A stretch of 6,348 bases of DNA from Sphingobacteriaceae bacterium. Lineage in GTDB: Bacteria > Bacteroidota > Bacteroidia > Sphingobacteriales > Sphingobacteriaceae. Positions 1 through 5,817 of the stretch are shown here, one piece after another; positions within the stretch are counted from its first letter, which is position 1; each line of letters begins with the position of its first letter. The stretch is from the NCBI GenBank assembly GCA_021740025.1, contig JAIPAN010000071.1, forward strand, positions 1-6,348, given 5' to 3'. The position numbers and the translations under genes are program-made. The notes beneath the pieces are model-generated. The model did no database searches. It saw only the letters and a list, made by a program, of their open reading frames with translations, and was not told the DNA's origin.

Positions 1-353
1 GAGAGGCCGAATTAGAAGCAGAGCTCAAACAGCTACAAAGTATAATAAATACACCCTTTAGATGGTTTCGTACTATTAGAAATCTATTTAGCCAAACCGA
101 AACTAGCAAATCGGATATAGTTAGCTCTTTGACACAATTAGGATTACCTATTCTTCTTAACTCTGTTATTTTCAAAAAATCGAGCCTAGTAATTAAAGGA
201 TTGGTGGCCATTATAAGCCAACAATTGGCCCGAGGAGTTACGGCAAAAAACGTAACATCATGGATTGAGACCTTAATGGGTTGGGTAAAAAATGCCGAGA
301 AATTGTTAGTTAAAAAAGTGGAAGAGACAATAGAGAGAAAGGGAAAGAAATAG
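1..353 (+). CDS. Unrecognised protein, 3' end only (5' end off window)
   Basis: The reading frame is open from the first complete codon at position 3 to the TAG at 351-353, giving 116 visible residues, so the gene starts outside the window. A TTG at 129 could be mistaken for a start, but the frame is open well upstream of it. I do not recognise the family. The visible part starts with a Glu/Leu-rich, coiled-coil-like stretch (EAELEAELKQLQ, residues 1-12), then a basic aromatic patch (FRWFRTIRNLF, 19-29). Two moderately hydrophobic segments follow (about 46-57 and 61-72), and an amphipathic helix leads to a Lys/Glu-rich tail ending KGKK. There are no Cys residues and no catalytic motif. It could be a small membrane-associated or peripheral helical protein, but this is only inference from composition. 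It converges on the acyl-CoA synthetase gene with 2 bp between the stop codons, so the neighbour gives no functional hint. I am confident it is coding and have no confidence in any function. Confidence 0.7.
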   Translation, partial: EAELEAELKQLQSIINTPFRWFRTIRNLFSQTETSKSDIVSSLTQLGLPILLNSVIFKKSSLVIKGLVAIISQQLARGVTAKNVTSWIETLMGWVKNAEKLLVKKVEETIERKGKK

Positions 354-355
354 CC

Positions 356-2131
356 CTATATTTTACCGTTTTCTAAATCGGCATACATGGCTTCGACTAC
401 TTTCAAATGATTAGCCAAAATCACTTTTCGTTTCAACGAAAGTTTAGGAGTAAGTTCTCCGCCATCTATGCTCCACTCTTTAGGCAAGAGCGTAAACTTT
501 TTGATTTGCTCCCAGCTGCCAAAATCAACATTTAATGCAGCCACCTCTCGTTGGTACTTTTCCAGCACCTCGGGTAGTTTTATTGCCTCTTCTTTAGAGG
601 TGTAAGGAATACCTTTAATGCCACACCAAGATTGTAGGGTGGCAAAGTTTGGAACAATTAAGGCCGATGGAAACTTGCGATTTTCTCCAACCACCATGAC
701 TTGTTCAATCAAAGTAGACTCTTTAAATTTATTTTCGATAAGCTGTGGCGCAATATATTTACCGCCAGCTGTTTTAAATATTTCTTTCTTTCTATCGGTT
801 ATGCGCAAAAAGCCATCCGGAGTCATTTCGCCAATATCGCCGGTATGAAACCACCCTTCGGCGTCCATTACCTCAGCCGTTAAATCGGGGCGTTTATAAT
901 AGCCTTTCATAATGTTCGGGCCCTTGCATAAAATCTCCCCATCCTCGGCAATTTTAACTTCCACATCGGCAATAAGTTTACCTACCGTACCAAATTGTGC
1001 TTGGTATTTCCCCAAGCCATTTACCGAAATTACCGGCGAAGTTTCGGTAAGACCATAACCCTCCAATACCGGAATGTTGGCAGCCCAAAATACTCTTGCT
1101 AAACGGGGCTGCAAAGCTGCACCTCCTGACATCAGAGTTTTTACTTCCCCACCCAAAGCGGCACGCCATTTGGAAAACACCAATACATTGGCAATGGCTA
1201 ATTGGAAATGATACCACCAGCCATTTTTGCCATACAATTCGTATCTCAATCCTAAATCTAAGGACCAATAAAAAAGTTTGCGTTTAATCCCTTTCAGCTC
1301 CGATCCTTTTTCTACAATTTTATCGTAAATTTTTTCGAGCATTCGAGGTACGGTGGTAAAGCCGTTTGGTTTTACTTCTTGTATATCGGCCATCACGGTT
1401 TCTAAACTTTCGGCATAATAAATGCTCACACCCATGTACATATTCATGTACGAAACCATGCGTTCGAAAATGTGCGAAAGTGGCAAGAAACTCAATGCTT
1501 TTTTTAAGTTGGGTGGGTAAATACCTGCAGTAGCCACCAAGTTAGAAACCAAATTACTATGGGTAAGCATTACTCCTTTGGGTGTACCAGTGGTACCCGA
1601 AGTGTAAATTAGCGTAGCTAGATCTTCGGGCTGCACGCTTGCTCTTAATGGCTGTAAATCTATCGCTGAGCTACTGTTACCGAACAGTTCTTTCCAAAAT
1701 GGAGCCCCATCTTGTTCGTTAAAAGAATAAATCTCTAAGGTTAAATTTTCTTCATTTTTAACTTTAGTTAGTTTTGCTACCAATTCTTTGCTACCTGCAA
1801 ATACAAACTTTACCTCAGCATCTTCTAAAATGAAACGAATGTCTTGCTCAGATAATGTGGGATACATGGGCACCAACACGGCACCTATTTGTACAATGGC
1901 CAAATCGCACATATTCCACTCTGGTCGGTTTGTAGACATAATAGCCACCCGATCGTTACGATGAATACCCGAAGCCAGTAATCCTCGGCTGGTTTCATCA
2001 ATAAGATGCAAAAATTGAGATTTAGAATAGCTAATCCACTGCCCTTGCTGTTTTCCAGCAATGAACACTTCTCCCTTAAATTGTTTTTCTATTCGAGGGA
2101 GTAGATCGTGAACTCGGGTAAAGGCAGACAT
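356..2131 (-). CDS. Long-chain fatty acid--CoA ligase (AMP-forming)
   Basis: This 591-residue protein belongs to the adenylate-forming superfamily, in the long-chain acyl-CoA synthetase group. The family activates free fatty acids with ATP to acyl-AMP and then acyl-CoA, in the cytosol or at the inner membrane, for beta-oxidation or lipid synthesis. The core motifs are present and in order: the phosphate-binding loop YTSGTTGTPKG (176-186), GYGLTET (358-364), the TGD of GWFHTGDIG (430-432), and the hinge DRKKEIFKTAGGKYIAP (446-462). The C-terminal region near 560-570 reads LTPKLSLKRKV, the place of the A10 catalytic-lysine motif. Length is normal for the bacterial long-chain group and the frame is intact. 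The ATG at 2129-2131 is followed closely by N-terminal sequence typical of the family. No Shine-Dalgarno is visible upstream, as is usual in Bacteroidota. It is transcribed alone, divergently from the beta-barrel gene. Exact acyl chain preference cannot be read from the sequence, and other acyl or aryl substrates are possible. Confidence 0.95.
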   Translation of the reverse strand: MSAFTRVHDLLPRIEKQFKGEVFIAGKQQGQWISYSKSQFLHLIDETSRGLLASGIHRNDRVAIMSTNRPEWNMCDLAIVQIGAVLVPMYPTLSEQDIRFILEDAEVKFVFAGSKELVAKLTKVKNEENLTLEIYSFNEQDGAPFWKELFGNSSSAIDLQPLRASVQPEDLATLIYTSGTTGTPKGVMLTHSNLVSNLVATAGIYPPNLKKALSFLPLSHIFERMVSYMNMYMGVSIYYAESLETVMADIQEVKPNGFTTVPRMLEKIYDKIVEKGSELKGIKRKLFYWSLDLGLRYELYGKNGWWYHFQLAIANVLVFSKWRAALGGEVKTLMSGGAALQPRLARVFWAANIPVLEGYGLTETSPVISVNGLGKYQAQFGTVGKLIADVEVKIAEDGEILCKGPNIMKGYYKRPDLTAEVMDAEGWFHTGDIGEMTPDGFLRITDRKKEIFKTAGGKYIAPQLIENKFKESTLIEQVMVVGENRKFPSALIVPNFATLQSWCGIKGIPYTSKEEAIKLPEVLEKYQREVAALNVDFGSWEQIKKFTLLPKEWSIDGGELTPKLSLKRKVILANHLKVVEAMYADLENGKI

Positions 2132-2156
2132 GAGTGGTTAATTGGCGTTACAAGCA

Positions 2157-2187
2157 CCAATATAGTAAAAATTAGCTAAAGAATAAA
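2157..2187 (-). promoter_or_regulatory. Candidate promoter for the acyl-CoA ligase gene
   Basis: On the minus strand a -7-like box TATATTGG (2157-2164) matches the Bacteroidota consensus TAnnTTTG at all but one fixed position. A weak -33-like TTTA (2184-2187) lies 19 nt upstream. Transcription would start roughly 20 nt ahead of the ATG. The region is AT-rich, so a chance match is quite possible. Confidence 0.3.
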
Positions 2188-2200
2188 ATTAAAGCCGATT

Positions 2201-2234
2201 TTTGGCCAAGAGGCAGGAATATTTAAGATATTTG
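2201..2234 (+). promoter_or_regulatory. Candidate promoter for the beta-barrel gene
   Basis: A -33-like TTTG (2201-2204) and a -7-like GATATTTG (2227-2234, one mismatch to TAnnTTTG) are separated by 22 nt. Transcription would start near 2240, leaving a leader of about 25 nt before the ATG at 2267. The same 22-nt spacing occurs at the efflux-operon promoter at 4674-4707. The leader has only an A-rich AAAAAG directly ahead of the ATG rather than a positioned Shine-Dalgarno. Confidence 0.5.
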
Positions 2235-2266
2235 CACGTATACATTAATCCGTATTTCCTAAAAAG

Positions 2267-2740
2267 ATGAAAAAAAATAAAATCTTACTCTGTGTAATCT
2301 TGCTAATGGTTGTATGCACAAGCAGCGCTTTTGCACAATACAAACAGGCTATAGGTGGTCGTTTCGGAACAGCTAATGGCATTAGTTATAAAACATTTGT
2401 AAACACCAACAATGCACTTGAGTTTATTGTTAATTTCCAGTCGAATACAGACTACTCTTATTTCAGAGTTACCGGCTTAATGGAAAAACATGCGCCCATA
2501 AACGATGTGGATGGATTGCGTTGGTACTATGGGTTTGGCGCTACCCTAGGCTCTAGAACCTATAAACCTACCGATGAAAATAACCTTCTCTTAGCTGCCG
2601 ATGGTGTTTTGGGATTGGACTTTAAATTTCCAGATGCGCCTATAAATATTGCCATGGATTGGAAACCTGCTATTGAACTTGCGCCCAATACCCGTTTAAA
2701 TGGCGAAGGCATAGGTTTATCGTTACGTTTTACGTTTTAA
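2267..2740 (+). CDS. Small secreted protein, probable outer-membrane beta-barrel
   Basis: This 157-residue protein has a clear Sec signal peptide: basic MKKNK, a hydrophobic core (residues 6-17) and a cleavage site AFA|Q after residue 23. The mature part of about 134 residues alternates polar and hydrophobic/aromatic residues in several beta-strand-like segments. Examples are LRWYYGFGATLGSR (84-97), the stretch LLAADGVLGLDFKF (108-121) and INIAMDWKPAIEL (126-138). It ends in GIGLSLRFTF, with a C-terminal Phe as expected of the beta-signal read by the BAM machinery. The overall pattern resembles a family of short uncharacterised Bacteroidota barrels with a Tyr-Gly-Phe-Gly strand and an Asp-Trp-Lys-Pro motif. 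I recognise the pattern but know of no assigned function. The size suits a barrel of about eight strands. It appears monocistronic, with its own promoter candidate upstream and a strong hairpin directly after its TAA. Localisation is well supported; function is unknown. Confidence 0.85.
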   Translation: MKKNKILLCVILLMVVCTSSAFAQYKQAIGGRFGTANGISYKTFVNTNNALEFIVNFQSNTDYSYFRVTGLMEKHAPINDVDGLRWYYGFGATLGSRTYKPTDENNLLLAADGVLGLDFKFPDAPINIAMDWKPAIELAPNTRLNGEGIGLSLRFTF

Positions 2741-2780
2741 CAACAAAGCCTCTCAATTTTTGAGAGGCTTTGTTGTTTTT
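2739..2780 (+). terminator. Strong intrinsic terminator shared by two convergent genes
   Basis: A perfect 16-bp inverted repeat (2741-2756 with 2760-2775) encloses a 3-nt TTT loop. It extends to 18 bp if the AA of the preceding stop codon pairs with TT at 2776-2777. On the plus strand it is followed by a T-run (2776-2780), the classic Rho-independent layout for the beta-barrel gene. On the minus strand the same hairpin begins just past the TAA of the M61 peptidase gene and is followed by only TT before AAAACG. It should therefore be weaker in that direction but may still end or protect that transcript. It occupies the whole 38-bp gap. Confidence 0.92.
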
Positions 2781-4581
2781 ATAAGGCTAGCCATTGTGCT
2801 CGAAGCAATAACTGCTCTTTACTTGGGTTCTCTACCGAAACAAAACGATAACGCACTGCCGGATTTCGATCCAAGCTAAGAACAATGGTCGTAGGCAAGC
2901 CATCGCGAATAATGCCCATTTTAAGTTTTTCGCCTAGTGCTTTGGCAGCAATTGCTTTATCTAGCTCTGCCATGGTACCGCTTACTTTTTCATCGTTAAT
3001 GCTTAACAACTCATCGTTTACGTTTAGGCCATCTCTCCACGCCGGGCTATTTCTTGCAACCGAAGTGATTAAAAATTTACCAGTTCGGGTACTAGCACCA
3101 ATGCCTAAATACGGTTCATTTTTGCTTGCATTATCGTCTACCAATTGGTAACCTACCGCTTTTAAAAAGACATTGTAATCTGGTTTTTTAGTACCATATA
3201 CATAATCGTTGTAAAATACCTCCATTGATTTTCCAGCAATTTTACCTGCCATATCTTTAAACTCAGCATCGGTATAGCCACGAGCTAATTTGTAATAATA
3301 CTGGTAGTACATGGTGTTCATCACATCATCTAATTTTTTCTGCCCAGCTGTGGCTTGTAAAATTTCCAAATCCATAAGCATGGCAATAATGCTGCCTTTA
3401 TCATAATAAGAGATGCTGCTATTGCGTGAGTTTTCGTTCGGGCGGTATTGTTTTATCCAGGCATCAAAACTTGCTTCATGAGCCGATTGCTCTAAACTTC
3501 CTGGCTGGTTTGCCACCGTACTCAAGCCCGATGCAAGCATTCCTAAATATTCATCTGGAGAATAAAAACCAGCACGGCGAACAAATAAGTTGTCGTAATA
3601 GGCTGTAAAGCCCTCGGCAATCCACAAATTGCTGGTATAGTTTTCGGCATCGTAATTAAACGGACCTAGCGCAACGGGACGTAATCTTTTCACATTCCAC
3701 AAGTGGAAATACTCGTGAGCGACTAAACTTAAGAAGCTTTTGTAGCCATTTTCGCTAGCATATTGCCCTCTCGGGTGACCCAATACCGTAGAGTTTAGGT
3801 GCTCTAAACCGCCACCACCCGATGCATAATTATGTACAATAAATACATAATACTTATTCGGATTTTCACCAAAAACTGCGGTTGCTTGTTCCACAATTTT
3901 AGCCATATCTACTTTTAATTTCTCTGCATTATAATTACCACCACCATACATAGCTACCTCGTGGCGAACACCAGCCGCAGTAAATTCAAACACATCTTGG
4001 TTTCCCACCTCAATTGGCGAATCAAATAAAATATCGAAGTTTGGAGCGGTATAGGTAAATGCACCGGCTTTTACGGGACTTAAGCCCGTAGATACTTTAG
4101 ACCAAGTAGTAAAAGGTTTAATGGTAACTGTAGATGGTTTAGCCAATTGCCCTGCCGGATACATAAAAATACCTGTTGGCGATAAAAATGCATGCGAAGC
4201 ATCTACAAAACTGGTTCGAACCGATATTTCGAAGGCATATACTCTATAAGAAATACGAATATCAGATTTTTTAGGATTTTGGATGCGCCAAGTACTCTTA
4301 TTCACTTTTTGAAATGAGAGTGCTTTTCCCTTCTCATCTATAGCCTTAAACCCTTCTACATTTTTTGCAAATTCTCTAACTAAATAAGACCCCGGTGCCC
4401 AAACGGGCATCTTCACGTCAATTTGTGGTTGATGATTACCCTTTAACAGCATACTTACTTCTGCATAATGTGCTTGTGGCTCTACAAAAGAAACTTCAAA
4501 TGAAATATGGCTTTGCGCCATTGCCTGCGTACTTAAAAGGGCCATAACTAGGAACGACAAAAATGATTTTAGATTCTTCAT
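2779..4581 (-). CDS. Exported M61-family zinc metallopeptidase with PDZ domain
   Basis: This 600-residue protein begins with a Sec signal peptide (hydrophobic core about residues 6-19, likely cleavage AMA|Q after residue 22), so it should act in the periplasm or envelope. Residues about 24-200 form the beta-rich N-terminal domain of the M61 (glycyl aminopeptidase-like) family, including the stretch MPVWAPGSYLVREF (58-71). The catalytic domain carries the zinc motif VAHEYFHLWNVKRLRP: H289 and H293 are ligands and E290 is the general base. The third ligand is E323 in WIAEGFTAYYD (320-330). A Gly-rich SGGGGLEH (254-261) precedes it, matching the family's substrate-binding GGLEH-type motif. A PDZ domain spans about 489-571, with the carboxylate-binding loop YLGIG at 491-495. 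Known M61 enzymes are aminopeptidases, some preferring N-terminal Gly or Ala; the substrate here is unknown. All catalytic residues are intact and the length is normal. The ATG at 4579-4581 directly precedes the signal peptide. It is transcribed divergently from the efflux operon, with no evident functional link. Confidence 0.95.
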   Translation of the reverse strand: MKNLKSFLSFLVMALLSTQAMAQSHISFEVSFVEPQAHYAEVSMLLKGNHQPQIDVKMPVWAPGSYLVREFAKNVEGFKAIDEKGKALSFQKVNKSTWRIQNPKKSDIRISYRVYAFEISVRTSFVDASHAFLSPTGIFMYPAGQLAKPSTVTIKPFTTWSKVSTGLSPVKAGAFTYTAPNFDILFDSPIEVGNQDVFEFTAAGVRHEVAMYGGGNYNAEKLKVDMAKIVEQATAVFGENPNKYYVFIVHNYASGGGGLEHLNSTVLGHPRGQYASENGYKSFLSLVAHEYFHLWNVKRLRPVALGPFNYDAENYTSNLWIAEGFTAYYDNLFVRRAGFYSPDEYLGMLASGLSTVANQPGSLEQSAHEASFDAWIKQYRPNENSRNSSISYYDKGSIIAMLMDLEILQATAGQKKLDDVMNTMYYQYYYKLARGYTDAEFKDMAGKIAGKSMEVFYNDYVYGTKKPDYNVFLKAVGYQLVDDNASKNEPYLGIGASTRTGKFLITSVARNSPAWRDGLNVNDELLSINDEKVSGTMAELDKAIAAKALGEKLKMGIIRDGLPTTIVLSLDRNPAVRYRFVSVENPSKEQLLLRAQWLAL

Positions 4582-4605
4582 TGGTTCTACAAGAATAGTT
4601 TATAA

Positions 4606-4636
4606 CAAAAGTAGTTTTAAATTTTAAACTAAGAAA
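4606..4636 (-). promoter_or_regulatory. Candidate promoter for the M61 peptidase gene
   Basis: On the minus strand, TACTTTTG (4606-4613) is an exact match to TAnnTTTG. TTTC (4633-4636), one mismatch from the -33 TTTG, lies 19 nt upstream. Transcription would start near 4600, about 20 nt ahead of the ATG. A near-palindrome (4613-4630) fills the spacer between the boxes. Confidence 0.5.
4613..4630. repeat. 18-bp near-perfect palindrome in a promoter spacer
   Basis: The bases AGTTTTAAATTTTAAACT pair with themselves at 16 of 18 positions, with one mismatched pair. The palindrome sits exactly between the -7 and -33 boxes proposed for the M61 peptidase gene, where a dimeric repressor could bind. 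It is almost entirely A and T, so part of the symmetry may be compositional. The sequence shows the symmetry; an operator role is inference. Confidence 0.35.
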
Positions 4637-4664
4637 TTTTGAAAAACTTGCACCTGTAATTTAA

Positions 4665-4684
4665 TGGATACATTTTGGTTACAT
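4665..4684 (+). repeat. Direct repeat, 11-bp period, over the efflux promoter -33 box
   Basis: TGGATACAT (4665-4673) recurs as TGGTTACAT (4676-4684), with 8 of 9 bases identical and an 11-bp period, about one helical turn. The repeats overlap and flank the -33 TTTG (4674-4677) of the efflux operon promoter. Direct repeats of this period are typical of binding sites for OmpR/PhoB-type response regulators, but no regulator gene is in the window. The regulatory role is inference. Confidence 0.4.
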
Positions 4685-4707
4685 GTGCCCTGAATATCTT
4701 ACTTTTG
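4674..4707 (+). promoter_or_regulatory. Promoter for the RND efflux operon
   Basis: A -33 TTTG (4674-4677) and an exact -7 TACTTTTG (4700-4707, consensus TAnnTTTG) are 22 nt apart, a good Bacteroidota housekeeping promoter. The start of transcription would fall near 4713, leaving a leader of under 20 nt before the ATG at 4731. That leader is AT-rich and has no Shine-Dalgarno. The -33 box is overlapped by an 11-bp-period direct repeat, so regulation at this box is plausible. Confidence 0.65.
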
Positions 4708-4730
4708 CCACTAAATCACACATATTTTAA

Positions 4731-5813
4731 ATGAAAACTAAACGCATTTTATATATTTTGTTTGCCCTTTGTTTAGGTGCCGCCATCCTGTATCGTATTA
4801 CTAAAATTGCACAACAAGGTGCAGGTGGTTCTGGAGGGCCTAATAAAGGTGGTAAAAATACAGGTGCTATGCCTCCTACAAAGGTAAATGGTATAATTAT
4901 TACTAGCCAAGCTTTTGATAGCAACATTACCTTAAGCGGCTCTGTAGAGGCCGATGAAGACGTAGAAATTAGACCCGAAATTTCTGGCTTGGTAAAGGGT
5001 ATTTACTTTACAGAAGGTACCAGTGTAAGCAAAGGACAGCTACTCGTAAAAATAAACGATACCGAACTACAAGCGCAACTTAAACAAGCACTAAGCAAAC
5101 AAAAACTTGCCTTTGAAACCGAATCGAGGGCAAAACAATTGCTAAATAAAGAAGCCATTAGCCAGGAAGAATACGACGTGGCCTTGGCTGAATTAACCAA
5201 CTTAAAGGCACAAACAGAACTAATTAGAGCACAATTATCTAAAACCGCCATTAAAGCTCCTTTTAGTGGTAGGATTGGTTTACGCTCTATTTCTACCGGC
5301 GACTATGTAAACCCGAGCACCAGTATTGCCAAACTAGTAAATAGCCAAACCGTTAAAATTAGTTTTTCTGTGCCCGAAAAATATGCCGGAAAAATTAAAA
5401 ATCAGACGGAAATACAGTTTACTGTAGACGGAAACAACAAACCTTTTAGCGCTAGAATTTACGCCATGGATCCGGGTATAGAAACCAATACCAGAACCTT
5501 ACAACTAAAAGCCAAAACTAGTAATGTGGGCAAGCAATTGGTTCCTGGCTCTTTTGCTAAAATTACCTTGCCGCTAGCGGGTATTCCCGATGCTATTTTA
5601 ATTCCTTCACAAGCTGTTATACCGATTTTAAAAGGAAAAAAAGTATTCATTAGCAGCAATGGCATGGCCAAAGAAGTACTCATTGAAACCGGACCACGCA
5701 CCGATAAATATATTTTAGTGCTCTCTGGCTTAGCAGTTGGCGATACCTTATTAACCACGGGAATGATGTCGCTAAAAAATGATAGTCCGATAAAAGTAAT
5801 TGTGAAAAACTAA
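4731..5813 (+). CDS. RND efflux periplasmic adaptor (membrane fusion protein)
   Basis: This 360-residue protein is a membrane fusion (HlyD/AcrA-type) subunit that couples an RND pump in the inner membrane to an outer-membrane channel. Residues 5-22 form an N-terminal membrane anchor or uncleaved signal. C14 is preceded by FAL, a poor lipobox, so lipidation is unlikely. A Gly/Asn/Lys-rich flexible linker follows (about 28-49). The two halves of the lipoyl-like domain are EIRPEISGLVKGIYFTEGT (79-97) and AIKAPFSGRIGLRSISTGD (173-191). They flank an alpha-helical hairpin at about 111-171 with the typical LLNKEAISQEEYDVA (137-151). The beta-barrel domain covers about 205-285, including the family-typical DPGIETNTRTLQLKA (247-261). 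The membrane-proximal domain closes the C-terminus from about 288 (IPSQAVI) to 360. Length is normal. The permease gene begins 4 bp after its TAA, so the two are co-transcribed and probably translationally coupled. The substrate cannot be read from the sequence; drugs, dyes or bile-like compounds are possible for this pump class. Confidence 0.95.
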   Translation: MKTKRILYILFALCLGAAILYRITKIAQQGAGGSGGPNKGGKNTGAMPPTKVNGIIITSQAFDSNITLSGSVEADEDVEIRPEISGLVKGIYFTEGTSVSKGQLLVKINDTELQAQLKQALSKQKLAFETESRAKQLLNKEAISQEEYDVALAELTNLKAQTELIRAQLSKTAIKAPFSGRIGLRSISTGDYVNPSTSIAKLVNSQTVKISFSVPEKYAGKIKNQTEIQFTVDGNNKPFSARIYAMDPGIETNTRTLQLKAKTSNVGKQLVPGSFAKITLPLAGIPDAILIPSQAVIPILKGKKVFISSNGMAKEVLIETGPRTDKYILVLSGLAVGDTLLTTGMMSLKNDSPIKVIVKN

Positions 5814-5817
5814 GTAC

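Noticed and set aside
340..365. Possible terminator: AGGG (340-343) with CCCT (354-357) followed by ATATTTT.
   Set aside because: The stem is only 4 bp with a 10-nt loop, too weak for an intrinsic terminator.
978..1268. A 96-codon open frame on the same strand as the acyl-CoA ligase, in another frame.
   Set aside because: It lies wholly within the ligase gene, has no family resemblance and no start signal, and the ligase frame is intact.
2270..2277. Run of eight A bases just after the start codon of the barrel gene, as in phase-variable genes.
   Set aside because: It encodes the usual Lys-rich signal-peptide start, and A-runs of this length are common in AT-rich Bacteroidota; nothing else suggests phase variation.
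4731..4772. Possible lipoprotein signal at Cys14 of the adaptor.
   Set aside because: The residues before the Cys (Phe-Ala-Leu) do not fit a lipobox, since small residues are expected at the position before the Cys.
4727..4927. Open minus-strand frame rich in Pro opposite the adaptor gene's 5' end.
   Set aside because: It is the complement of the adaptor's Gly-rich linker and overlaps a well-supported gene and its start.
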